Origin: JBHHYN01 sp046757565
GTDB lineage: Bacteria > Pseudomonadota > Gammaproteobacteria > Eutrophobiales > Eutrophobiaceae
Reading direction: 5' to 3'
DNA: 42,762 nt
Assembly (NCBI GenBank): GCA_046757565.1
Contig: JBHHYN010000010.1
Span: forward strand, 1 to 42,762
The notes under the pieces were generated by a model, which was not told where the DNA came from, did no database searches, and saw only the letters and a program-made list of their open reading frames with translations. Below, one piece after another: positions 17,276 through 25,558 of this stretch. The first letter of the stretch is position 1. Each line of letters starts with the position of its first letter. The position numbers and the translations under genes are program-made.

Positions 17276-17887
17276 CTATTTTATTATCAGGTTTTTCAGA
17301 TCCGTCCAGACATTATCCAGCATCATCCGCTGTGCCTTGCTGTTTGGATGGATTCCGTCACTCTGCATCAAATCGGGGTTGACGGCAATATCGGCCAGGA
17401 GGAAACGTCCCAGCACCACCTCATAGGTGTCCGCCAGCTTTTGATAAACCTGTTGGAACTTTGTATTGTAGGTCTGACCATAATTCGGTGGTAACTGCAT
17501 GGGAATGAGCAAAACGCGGGTATGATTTTTCAGCAAACGTTCAATGATAAAAGAGAGATTGCGTGCCATTTCCTCCAACGCCAGGCCACGTAAGCCATCA
17601 TTGCCGCCGAGTTCGATAATGGCGATATCCGCATGGTGAGCATGCAGCAACGCCTCAACACGGGCACTGGCGCCACGGCTGGTGTCACCGCTGATGCTGG
17701 CGTTTATGACCCGGTAATTATAACCTTGTTGCACCAATCTTTGCTGTAGCAGAGCAACCCAGCCGTGTTTCACGGAGATGCCATAACCGGCGCTGATGCT
17801 GTCTCCCAGGACGAGAATGGATCGATCGGCGGCATCCGCCGAAACAACATAACAGACAAGAAACATAATCAGGAGTCTTTGTAGCAT
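17276..17887 (-). CDS. tesA: Arylesterase / thioesterase I TesA (SGNH)
   Basis: 203 aa from the ATG at 17887. A longer frame exists but would run into ybbA, and the inner ATG gives a signal peptide (about 1-19, MLQRLLIMFLVCYVVSADA). SGNH blocks are complete: VLGDSISAGYG (Ser30), SGDT (Gly68), GGND (Asn96) and DGIHP (Asp177, His180). This is the multifunctional periplasmic thioesterase/protease/lysophospholipase I family. It is divergent from ybbA, exactly as in E. coli, and the two start codons share the bases CATG (17885-17888), so there is no intergenic space at all. Confidence 0.92.
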   Translation of the reverse strand: MLQRLLIMFLVCYVVSADAADRSILVLGDSISAGYGISVKHGWVALLQQRLVQQGYNYRVINASISGDTSRGASARVEALLHAHHADIAIIELGGNDGLRGLALEEMARNLSFIIERLLKNHTRVLLIPMQLPPNYGQTYNTKFQQVYQKLADTYEVVLGRFLLADIAVNPDLMQSDGIHPNSKAQRMMLDNVWTDLKNLIIK

Positions 17888-18575
17888 GCCATCCACCTCA
17901 AGGCCTATTGTGCAGGCAGAAAAACTGGGAAAGCAAGTCACCAGTCCGGAAGGGCCGCTGACCATTCTGCAGGACGTTAATGTCACCATTCATGAAGGTG
18001 AAACGCTCGCTATTATCGGGGTATCGGGTTCGGGCAAATCGACACTACTTGGACTCATGGCCGGGCTGGATATTCCAAGCGAGGGCCGGGTAATTCTCGA
18101 CGGGACCGATCTGGGCACACTGGACGAAGACGGTCGCGCCAGAATGCGCAACCACCGTGTCGGTTTTGTATTTCAATCTTTCCAGCTGCTGCCAAGTTTG
18201 ACGGCCATCGAAAACGTCATGCTGCCCCTGGAGCTGGCCGGCGCCGCGGCGCCGGATGAAGAGGCGCGGCAAAGACTTAGTGAGGTCGGACTGGCACAGC
18301 GCCTGCACCACTATCCCACTCAACTCTCCGGGGGGGAACAGCAACGGGTCGCTATTGCCCGGGCCTTTGCCGGGGAACCCGGGATCCTGTTCGCCGATGA
18401 ACCAACCGGTAATCTGGATCAAAAAACCGCAGGCCAGGTCATTGATTTGCTATTCAGGTTGAACAGTGAACACGGCACCACCCTGGTGCTGGTGAGCCAC
18501 AATACGGCCATTGCCGATCACTGCAAACGGTGCCTCACGCTTGCCGGGGGTAAAATCACCTCAACACTGTCATGA
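17886..18575 (+). CDS. ybbA: ABC transporter ATP-binding protein YbbA
   Basis: 229 aa. Walker A GVSGSGKST (45-53), Q-loop VFQSFQLLPSLTA, signature LSGGEQQRVAIARA (147-160), Walker B ILFADEPTGNLD (167-178) and the switch His205 in VSHN are all present. It belongs to the LolD/MacB-like ATPase group. With the downstream FtsX-like permease it forms the YbbAP system, whose ATPase activity is thought to drive lipid or hydrophobic-substrate handling at the envelope. The stop overlaps the ybbP start (ATGA). Divergent tesA completes the conserved trio. Confidence 0.92.
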   Translation: MPSTSRPIVQAEKLGKQVTSPEGPLTILQDVNVTIHEGETLAIIGVSGSGKSTLLGLMAGLDIPSEGRVILDGTDLGTLDEDGRARMRNHRVGFVFQSFQLLPSLTAIENVMLPLELAGAAAPDEEARQRLSEVGLAQRLHHYPTQLSGGEQQRVAIARAFAGEPGILFADEPTGNLDQKTAGQVIDLLFRLNSEHGTTLVLVSHNTAIADHCKRCLTLAGGKITSTLS

Positions 18576-21064
18576 CACCTGCGATTAACCTCTCTTTAAG
18601 AGCACTGAAACGTGACTGGCGCGCCGGGGAGCTGCGGCTTATGACCATCGCTATAGTCATTGCCGTCGCCAGTTTAACTTCGGTCGGTTTCTTCACCGAT
18701 AGGGTGCGCCGGGCCACTGAGTTGCACGCCACCGAACTTCTGGCCGCAGACCTGGTGTTACTTTCCGGCAGGCCGCTTACACAGGACGCCATCGATGCGG
18801 CCCATCAGGCAGGGCTGGTTACAACCCGGACCACAAGCTTTCGCAGTGTCGTGATTGCCGGTGAACAGTTACAGATGGCGGAGGTGAAGGCCATTGAAAA
18901 GGGTTATCCCATTCGCGGCACGCTGCGTATCAGCAACAGCCTGTTTGGCAAGGAGATCGTTACCGATGAGATACCGGCCCCGGGTACGGTCTGGGTGGAT
19001 GCAAGACTGTTACAAAGCCTGGGCATGGGCATCGGCGCGCAGATAAACCTGGGCGCGACCACCTTCACAGTAACCAGGCTGCTCACCTATGAACCGGACC
19101 GGGGCGGAGATCTGTTCAATATAGCCCCCCGTCTGCTCATGAACAGGGCCGATCTGGCGGCAACGCGATTGATCCTGCCCGGCAGCCGCGTGCAATACCG
19201 CTTGCTCGCAGGAGGCAAGGTGAATGCTGTTGCTGCGTACCGCCATCGCATCGAAAACAAAAGCGACGATAATCTGAAAATACTTGGCATTCGGGATGCA
19301 CGGCCGGAATTAAAATCCGCACTGCAACGCGCCGAACAGTTCCTGGGCCTGGCTGCCCTGGTCAGTATTGCCCTGGGCGGCCTCGCCGTGGCCATGTCGG
19401 CACAACGCTATGCGGTCAGACATTTCGATTACTGCGCCATGCTGCGTTGCCTCGGGGCCGGGCAACGCCACATCACCCGAATCTATCTCATCCAGCTCCT
19501 CGTCCTCTCCATCGGCAGCAGTCTGCTCGGTTGCGTGATGGGCTATGCCGCACAGGAGGGCCTTACCTCGCTCATGCCGGGCCTGAGCGGGGACAGCATC
19601 CCTGCCCCCTCGTTGAGACCGGTGTGGACCGGCTTCGCCACAGGGATCGTCACCACACTCGGTTTTGCCATGCCGCAGATCCTGCGTTTACGCTCCGTGC
19701 CGCCGCTGCGCGTCCTGCGCCGGGAGCTGGCGCCATTGCCGGTGAGCGCCATCGGTACTTATCTGATCGCCGTGCTGACGCTGGCCCTGCTCACGCCCTG
19801 GCAGTCGGGTAACCTGCGCCTCACGCTCTATACCTTTCTCGGCATACTTCTCACCGCCGTGATCCTGGCCGGATGCGCCCATGTGATGATCCGCTGGCTC
19901 AACCGGCTGCGTTCACGGGTCGGCGTCGCCTACCGCTACGGCCTGGCCAACATCGCCCGGCGCAAAAACCGAAGCATTGCCCAGATCCTGGGGATTGGAC
20001 TGGGTGTCATGATCCTGCTACTGCTGACCCTGATTCGCACCGATCTGCTGGAGAACTGGAAAAACAGATTGCCTGAAGGGACGCCAAACTATTTCCTGAT
20101 CAACATCCAGCCCGATGAAGTCAAGCCGCTGCAAGCGTTTCTGCAACGTCATGCCGCCCTGGCGGCAGACATCTACCCCATGATCCGTGGACGCCTGATT
20201 GCAATTAACGGCCAGGCTGTGGATCCGGACCATTATCGGGATCAACGGGCAAAACGACTGGCGAATCGCGAATTCAACCTCTCCTGGGCCGAAGCGTTGC
20301 AATCCGACAACCGGCTGGTAGCGGGAAAATGGTGGTCCGGGGTAAAAACGGACAGGGTCATGTTTTCGGTCGAGCAGGGGGTAGCGAAGACCCTGGGGTT
20401 TGACATGGACGATGCCCTGACCTTCTCCATTGGCGGGCGGGAAGTCACCGGCAAAGTGACCAATGTACGCCGGGTGGACTGGGACACGTTTAATGTAAAT
20501 TTCTTTGTGATCGCCAATCCGGGGTCACTGGACGATTATCCCGGCACCTACATCACCAGTTTCTATTTACCCCCGCATAAAAGAGATCGGCTAATCGGGC
20601 TCGTCAAGCGCTTTCCAAGCACCACGGTCATCGATGTCGACGCCCTGCTCGGACAGGTAAGGGCCATCATGCGACAGGTCATCAAGACGGTCGAGTTCGT
20701 GTCCGGGTTTACCCTGCTGGCGGGCTTGGTGGTGATGCTGGCGGCCCTGCAAACCACTTATGACGAACGCAGACAGGAATCGGCCCTGTTGAGCGCCCTG
20801 GGCGCAAACCGCAGGCAACTGCTGTCCGGCCTGATCGCGGAATTTATCTGCCTCGGGCTGGTCGCGGGCCTTCTCTCCGCCTTCTGCGCAACCGTGGTGG
20901 AATTAATCCTGGCGGAGTTTGTATTTAAAATGGAAATTATCATCAACCCCTGGATATGGCTGATCGCCCCGCTGCTATGTACGCTGGTGATAGTGTTGGG
21001 AGGACTGGCGGGGACATGGAAGGTATTGTATACGCCACCTATTGAATCTTTGCGGCAAGTGTAA
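18572..21064 (+). CDS. ybbP: FtsX-like ABC permease YbbP
   Basis: 830 aa inner-membrane protein. It has an N-terminal helix (about 21-40, LMTIAIVIAVASLTSVGFFT), a large periplasmic domain, a central block of helices (about 255-440), a second periplasmic domain (about 490-690) and a C-terminal helix set ending YTPPIESLRQV. Duplicated FtsX/MacB permease modules of this size are typical of YbbP. It starts inside the ybbA stop codon, so the two are translationally coupled and form one transporter. Start and end agree with the family. Confidence 0.9.
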   Translation: MTPAINLSLRALKRDWRAGELRLMTIAIVIAVASLTSVGFFTDRVRRATELHATELLAADLVLLSGRPLTQDAIDAAHQAGLVTTRTTSFRSVVIAGEQLQMAEVKAIEKGYPIRGTLRISNSLFGKEIVTDEIPAPGTVWVDARLLQSLGMGIGAQINLGATTFTVTRLLTYEPDRGGDLFNIAPRLLMNRADLAATRLILPGSRVQYRLLAGGKVNAVAAYRHRIENKSDDNLKILGIRDARPELKSALQRAEQFLGLAALVSIALGGLAVAMSAQRYAVRHFDYCAMLRCLGAGQRHITRIYLIQLLVLSIGSSLLGCVMGYAAQEGLTSLMPGLSGDSIPAPSLRPVWTGFATGIVTTLGFAMPQILRLRSVPPLRVLRRELAPLPVSAIGTYLIAVLTLALLTPWQSGNLRLTLYTFLGILLTAVILAGCAHVMIRWLNRLRSRVGVAYRYGLANIARRKNRSIAQILGIGLGVMILLLLTLIRTDLLENWKNRLPEGTPNYFLINIQPDEVKPLQAFLQRHAALAADIYPMIRGRLIAINGQAVDPDHYRDQRAKRLANREFNLSWAEALQSDNRLVAGKWWSGVKTDRVMFSVEQGVAKTLGFDMDDALTFSIGGREVTGKVTNVRRVDWDTFNVNFFVIANPGSLDDYPGTYITSFYLPPHKRDRLIGLVKRFPSTTVIDVDALLGQVRAIMRQVIKTVEFVSGFTLLAGLVVMLAALQTTYDERRQESALLSALGANRRQLLSGLIAEFICLGLVAGLLSAFCATVVELILAEFVFKMEIIINPWIWLIAPLLCTLVIVLGGLAGTWKVLYTPPIESLRQV

Positions 21065-21274
21065 AACAGAAAGCATATTGGAAAAGGAACTTTATCCCTT
21101 GATGCAATCAATGTATAACTAAACAGTTGTGGATGCAGTCAGCGATTTGCTTCAACACCGCGGGAAAGGCCTAAACACAGCTTTTTTAATGTACAATAAA
21201 TCTACTTTTGCATGCAGGCTCAGGTTAATCTGGTAACTGTTAAGGTAGATGATTAAGCCTATTTACTGAATGGT
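21065..21274. other. Intergenic region upstream of the TetR gene
   Basis: 210 bases between ybbP and the TetR-family gene. The composition turns AT-rich here. I see no ORF, hairpin terminator or palindromic operator that I would defend; the CGAAC half-sites found upstream of the TonB receptor gene do not recur. Confidence 0.4.
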
Positions 21275-21901
21275 ATGGGTAAGCAGAGAACAGTACAGAA
21301 ACCAAAAAGACCCAAAAAGGATGCCATACTGGATGCAGCCTCCCGCATGTTTTTAGAGCGGGGTTATCATGCAACAAGCATTACCGAAATGGCCAGGCAG
21401 GCCCGCATATCGAAAGAAACCGTTTACCGATATTTCAAGAGCAAGGATGGGTTATTTGCTGCCGTTATTGACAAGGAATTGCCTTCCTATAGAGACGTAT
21501 TAAATATATCCGATATTGAAAGCGAGGAAATGGAAATAAGTGAAGTACTGATCCGTGCGGGCACAAAATTGCTGACTATACTGACGTCTGATCATGCCAT
21601 GGCATTACGTCGAATGATATTTTATGAAAGCTTGAAGAGGCCGGATCTTGGTCACTACTATTATTCTTTCGGCCCGGTAAGGGGATATAAATCGTTTGAA
21701 TCATATTTTTCCCGCTACAGACACAAAGGAAAGGAAAGCAGCTTTGATCCAAAGGATTTGGCCCGATATTTCACAGGCATGTTATTGCATAAAACAATCC
21801 TGCAATGCGAATGCTGTGTTATAAAAAACCCGAGCAAACAGAAAATTAAAAAACTTGTACAACAAGTGGTCCGGGATTTTCTTCTTGCTTTTTATAAGTA
21901 A
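21275..21901 (+). CDS. TetR/AcrR-family transcriptional regulator
   Basis: 208 aa. The N-terminal DNA-binding domain is textbook TetR: KDAILDAASRMFLERGYHATSITEMARQARISKETVYRYFKSKDGLFAAVI (about 15-65), with the recognition helix around ISKETVYRYF. The basic tail at residues 1-14 (KQRTVQKPKRPKK) could add DNA contacts. The C-terminal ligand-binding part is not specific enough to name an inducer. It lies 225 bases upstream of, and in the same direction as, a TonB-dependent receptor gene whose promoter has a 24-bp palindrome just downstream of the -10 box, so it probably represses that receptor. The gene is AT-rich (about 43% GC in a line I counted). Confidence 0.88.
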   Translation: MGKQRTVQKPKRPKKDAILDAASRMFLERGYHATSITEMARQARISKETVYRYFKSKDGLFAAVIDKELPSYRDVLNISDIESEEMEISEVLIRAGTKLLTILTSDHAMALRRMIFYESLKRPDLGHYYYSFGPVRGYKSFESYFSRYRHKGKESSFDPKDLARYFTGMLLHKTILQCECCVIKNPSKQKIKKLVQQVVRDFLLAFYK

Positions 21902-22037
21902 GACCATCCAATTAAAAAACGGCAGATCCGTGCGATTTGTCCCCTGGTGAGTAAGACTCGGGCCCAGGTCAGGGATATTTCGCAAACCCGGACCGGCCTG
22001 GAACTCGTTCTATATTGGGTTTCCCGTTTATTCAAGC

Positions 22038-22066
22038 TTGACATGGCTATGGATGGCAAATAGTAT
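22038..22066 (+). promoter_or_regulatory. Sigma70 promoter of the TonB-dependent receptor gene
   Basis: TTGACA (22038-22043), a 17-base spacer and TAGTAT (22061-22066). The -35 box is perfect, the spacing is optimal and the -10 box differs from TATAAT at two positions. Transcription should start near 22073, about 54 bases before the ATG. Confidence 0.75.
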
Positions 22067-22078
22067 CTAATTCAATTC

Positions 22079-22102
22079 ATACCGAACGGTTTGGTTCGAT
22101 AT
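22079..22102 (+). promoter_or_regulatory. Palindromic operator, probable TetR-family site
   Basis: ATACCGAAC (22079-22087), six spacer bases and GTTCGATAT (22094-22102): a 24-bp inverted repeat with one mismatched pair. It covers about +6 to +30 relative to the predicted start of transcription, a classic repressor position, and lies between a TetR gene and its likely target. Binding by that regulator is inferred. Confidence 0.65.
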
Positions 22103-22126
22103 TGATTACAAACAAGGGGGGCCATT

Positions 22127-24616
22127 ATGTCAGGTAAACCAACCATGAATCCGGTGCAGTGGTTCTGCGCCTTCATCGTTCTTTTTTCTTTCAACCTGGA
22201 CGCAGCCGTACTCGAAGAGGTGGTCGTCACCGCGCAAAAGCGCGAGCAATCCCTGCAGGACGTCAGCGCCGCGGTGTCAGCGGTCGGCATGGATCGGCTG
22301 CAGGCCGGCAATATCGATAATATCGAAGACCTGCAGCGCATCGTGCCGAGCATCACCCTGGGCAACGATTTCAACATGGCCAAGTTGTTCATCCGTGGCG
22401 TCGGCGCCAACACCTCCACCACCGGCAGCCAGCCCGGTGTGGCGATGCACGTCGACGGCGCCTATGTGGCACGGGCGGAGGCCCAGCTTACCTCGCTGTT
22501 CGACCTGGAGCGGGTCGAGGTGCTGCGCGGACCCCAGGGCTCACTCTACGGACGAAATGCGGTGGGCGGGTCCATCAATCTCATCACTGCCAAGCCGACC
22601 GAGGAGTTCGAGGGCTACGGCCGCGTCACCGTCGGCGATTATCAGATGATCAACACCGAGGGCGCGGTCAGCGGTCCGATTACAGACCGCATCCTCGGGC
22701 GTATCGCCTTCAAGACCGAGGGCCGCGGCGGCTACGGCGTCAATCCGGTGACCGGCAACGAGGTCGATGACCTGAGCCGCAGGATGTTCCGCTCGGAACT
22801 GCAGATCAACTTCACCGATGACATCGATCTGCTGGCCACCGGTGAGTATTACGTTCAGGATGATGCCTCCCGCGCCCTGAAATTCCGGGCCAGGGCCTTC
22901 CCGGGCGTAGCCAGGCTGGCCTCCCCCGGCGTTGGCGGGTTCGCCTCCAGGCGCCGTGACCTGGCCGCCGAGGTCGATCCGGCCACCTACACCGAGACCT
23001 GGTCCGTAACCGGCATCATCAACTGGCGGTTGAACGACAACATCACCCTCACCAGCATCACCAACTACCGGGACTTCGACGCCTTTCTCACCCAGGACCT
23101 GGATATCTCCGCCATCGTCAACAGCCTGGCGACCACCGGTTTTAACACCACCGTGCAGAGGCGCGACGTGGAGAGCCAGCAAGAGAGCGAGGAGATACAG
23201 TTCAAGTTTCGAAACGACTGGCTCAACGCCGTCACCGGCTTTTTCTATTTCAACGAGGACCAGCAGCCGGTGGATACGGTCGGTCTGGGCGCCGTGATCG
23301 GTCAGCCGCAGACCGTGACGACACTCACTACGCTCGCCACGCTCCCCCCGTTTCCTCCCATCGGGCCAACCAGCCTGGAACTCGACGGGACCTTTGTCCC
23401 AGGTGTAGCCATCGACCCGAACCTGGCGCTGGACCTGTGTAACACCTTCCAGCACGTAAACTCGGGGATAGTCGGTCAGACGCCCCTGGCACCGAAACGG
23501 GTCTGCATCGAGTCGGCCCTGAGCAGCGAGGTGTTTGCCTTGTTCGGGCAGTTCACCATTAACCTCGGCCGCTTTTTCGACGGCCTCGATGGCGTCTCCC
23601 TCAAACTCGGCGGCCGCTACAGCCACGAGGAGGTCACCTCGGCCAACCCCTCCATCATCATCGCCCGTAATGGTCAGGGACCGGTTATCCAGACCACGAC
23701 AGCGGGATCATTCAATAAGAGGACATTCAGAGACTTCACCCCGGAGATCGGCATGGAGTGGCGCGCGACCGACAATTTGTTGCTCTATTATACCTACTCC
23801 GAGGGCTTCAAGGCCGGCGCCGGCGAGAATGCGGTCCCGAATCCGGTGACAACGCCCCTCTCCGCCATTGTCAGCCCAGAAGAGATTCAGAACAACGAGT
23901 TCGGCCTCAGGAGCACCTGGTTCGACGACCGCCTGGCGGTCAATATCGCGGGTTATTTCTACGACTCCCAGGGCCAGCAGATCAACAAGACGCAAGCGGG
24001 CGGTCCCGCCGGGTTCACCACCATCTTCCAGAATGTAAAATCAACCTCCGCCAAGGGTGTCGAGGTCGAGTTCTTCGCGGAGGTCACGGACTGGCTGCGG
24101 CTGAGCGGTTCCACCGCCTATAACGATGCCCAGTACGACAACTTCTTGACCAACGACCCGCTCAACCCCAAAAATATTCAAACGCCGGGTCCACCGGGCT
24201 TTCTCCTTGGCGATCCGACCGGCTTCAACCCGGCTGAACCACAGGTCCAGCTGGCCGGCAACCCGTTGCGGAATTCGCCGCGATGGTCCGCGAACCTGCA
24301 TGGAGAGATCGATATCCCGGGGCTGGCGCTGCCCTACGCGGGCCATCTCACGCTCATGGGCGATGCCTCCGCCAAAGATGCGGTCTTTTTCACCGAGTTC
24401 AACCGCTCCATCGAAGGCTCGGCGCCCTACCTCCTGGGTGACCTGAACCTGCGTTACAGCTCCGGCAATGACAAGTTGACGGCAGATTTCTGGGTGAAGA
24501 ACATCGGCGACGTGATCCGCGCGTCCAGCACCTTCCAGCTGGCGACGGCGCGCACCATCGGCGTCACCTATCTGCCGCCCAGGACCTACGGTTTTACCCT
24601 CGGCTACAAGTTCTGA
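22127..24616 (+). CDS. TonB-dependent outer membrane receptor
   Basis: 829 aa. A signal peptide (about 1-26) is followed by the TonB box and plug start LEEVVVTAQKREQSLQDV, the plug domain with RGVGANTSTTGSQPGVAMHVDGAYVAR and VEVLRGPQGSLYGRNAVGGSINLITAKP, then a 22-stranded barrel containing LLLYYTYSEGFKAGAGENAV and ending in the terminal Phe of YGFTLGYKF. It imports a bulky ligand through the outer membrane using TonB energy. The style (EEVVVTAQKRE, NAVGG) is that of the large receptor group common in sphingomonads and marine gammaproteobacteria, and the ligand cannot be read. GC content (68% in one 60-base line) is far above that of the TetR gene before it. GGGGGG precedes the ATG. Confidence 0.93.
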   Translation: MSGKPTMNPVQWFCAFIVLFSFNLDAAVLEEVVVTAQKREQSLQDVSAAVSAVGMDRLQAGNIDNIEDLQRIVPSITLGNDFNMAKLFIRGVGANTSTTGSQPGVAMHVDGAYVARAEAQLTSLFDLERVEVLRGPQGSLYGRNAVGGSINLITAKPTEEFEGYGRVTVGDYQMINTEGAVSGPITDRILGRIAFKTEGRGGYGVNPVTGNEVDDLSRRMFRSELQINFTDDIDLLATGEYYVQDDASRALKFRARAFPGVARLASPGVGGFASRRRDLAAEVDPATYTETWSVTGIINWRLNDNITLTSITNYRDFDAFLTQDLDISAIVNSLATTGFNTTVQRRDVESQQESEEIQFKFRNDWLNAVTGFFYFNEDQQPVDTVGLGAVIGQPQTVTTLTTLATLPPFPPIGPTSLELDGTFVPGVAIDPNLALDLCNTFQHVNSGIVGQTPLAPKRVCIESALSSEVFALFGQFTINLGRFFDGLDGVSLKLGGRYSHEEVTSANPSIIIARNGQGPVIQTTTAGSFNKRTFRDFTPEIGMEWRATDNLLLYYTYSEGFKAGAGENAVPNPVTTPLSAIVSPEEIQNNEFGLRSTWFDDRLAVNIAGYFYDSQGQQINKTQAGGPAGFTTIFQNVKSTSAKGVEVEFFAEVTDWLRLSGSTAYNDAQYDNFLTNDPLNPKNIQTPGPPGFLLGDPTGFNPAEPQVQLAGNPLRNSPRWSANLHGEIDIPGLALPYAGHLTLMGDASAKDAVFFTEFNRSIEGSAPYLLGDLNLRYSSGNDKLTADFWVKNIGDVIRASSTFQLATARTIGVTYLPPRTYGFTLGYKF

Positions 24617-24740
24617 GCACAGACAGACCGCAACCTTCGGGGCACCCTGCTGAAAAGCGGGGCGCCGCCTCCCTGCTGCATCAATCTATGGCCTATACTT
24701 CAGGATAATCTGCTACTCAGGGGTTACCCGGGAGGGTCCG

Positions 24741-25151
24741 ATGCCGCCGAAGAGAGGAGAACCGGACAGGGAGCGCCTGGACCGGGTCATCGCCGGGGCG
24801 CGGCGCGCCCGGCAGGATCGCGAACACGCCTATCGGGAACAGGCGTTGAAGCTGTATGCCTGGGTTTGTGGCCGCTGCGGGCGCGAATTTGACCGCAACA
24901 ACCTGCACGAACTCACCGTGCATCACCGCGATCACAACCACGACAACAATCCTCCGGACGGCAGTAACTGGGAACTGCTGTGTCTCTACTGCCACGACAA
25001 CGAACATGCCCGCACTGTCGATGCAGCAGCGGCCGGGACGATGCCGGACAGCAGGCAGGAAGCGGCCGCCGCCACCCACAGGCCGTTCGCCAATCTCAAG
25101 GCGATGTTAACAGAAGGAGCAGAGGAAACTCACGGCGACAAGAGCAAATAA
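24741..25151 (+). CDS. YajD-family HNH nuclease-like protein
   Basis: 136 aa. An N-terminal charged helix is followed by a zinc-binding HNH module: VCGRCG (Cys43, Cys46), LTVHHRDHNHDNNPPDGSNWELLC (His61/62, Asn76) and CLYCHDNEH (Cys81, Cys84, His89). This matches the YajD family of small HNH proteins, often predicted nucleases but without proven substrates. The C-terminal 45 residues are low-complexity. GGGAGG lies upstream of the ATG. Like the preceding receptor gene it is GC-rich. Confidence 0.88.
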   Translation: MPPKRGEPDRERLDRVIAGARRARQDREHAYREQALKLYAWVCGRCGREFDRNNLHELTVHHRDHNHDNNPPDGSNWELLCLYCHDNEHARTVDAAAAGTMPDSRQEAAAATHRPFANLKAMLTEGAEETHGDKSK

Positions 25152-25170
25152 GCGTGACGGGAGCCAAGCT

Positions 25171-25533
25171 CTATTCAAGCCTGATGTCGTCCTCCTGCCG
25201 CCAGGGGGGGCTGACGATCGCCATAAACTGCAGCTCGTCCTCTCCTGTGTTCTCGATGGACTGTATCGATTCAGCCGGGATATAGATGGTATCACCGGCG
25301 CTCACATTGCGTGGTTCGCTATCGATAAGCATACGGCCGTAGCCTGCGAGGATGAAATAGACTTCTACCTGTTTGAGTTTATGCCGGTAGGTGCGTTCAC
25401 CGGGCTGGACCCCGGCGATGGCGATGGAATAGGGCAGGTCCAGCGCATCATCCACTGGATGCAATAATTCACGGATCCGGCAACCGTCATTGGCGGTAAA
25501 TTCCTGGCACTCACTTAATCTTTTTACAAACAC
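25171..25533 (-). CDS. Cupin-domain protein
   Basis: 120 aa with a GTG start supported by AGGAG six bases upstream. A single cupin barrel is visible: GERTYRHKLKQVEVYFILAGYGRMLID (first motif, His51 and Glu57 as likely metal ligands) and VSAGDTIYIPAESIQSIENTGEDELQFMAIVSPPW (second motif, where Gln/Ser replaces the usual His). It resembles mannose-6-phosphate-isomerase-like cupins of unknown substrate. It is divergent from hemH with only 25 bases between the starts. Confidence 0.85.
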   Translation of the reverse strand: MFVKRLSECQEFTANDGCRIRELLHPVDDALDLPYSIAIAGVQPGERTYRHKLKQVEVYFILAGYGRMLIDSEPRNVSAGDTIYIPAESIQSIENTGEDELQFMAIVSPPWRQEDDIRLE

Positions 25534-25558
25534 CCTGCTCTCCTATATAACTGATTCT

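Noticed and set aside
22038..22102. Fur box upstream of the TonB receptor gene
   Set aside because: The palindrome is CGAAC-based and does not resemble the GATAATGATAATCATTATC-type Fur consensus.
22541..23626. 361-codon open frame on the minus strand within the TonB receptor gene
   Set aside because: It lies wholly antisense to a clear receptor, has low-complexity Gly/Val/Asp composition and no family motif. Long antisense frames are expected in GC-rich coding DNA.
24617..24740. Intrinsic terminator after the TonB receptor gene
   Set aside because: GC-rich segments (GGGGC ... GCGGGGCGCC) do not form a good hairpin and no T-run follows.
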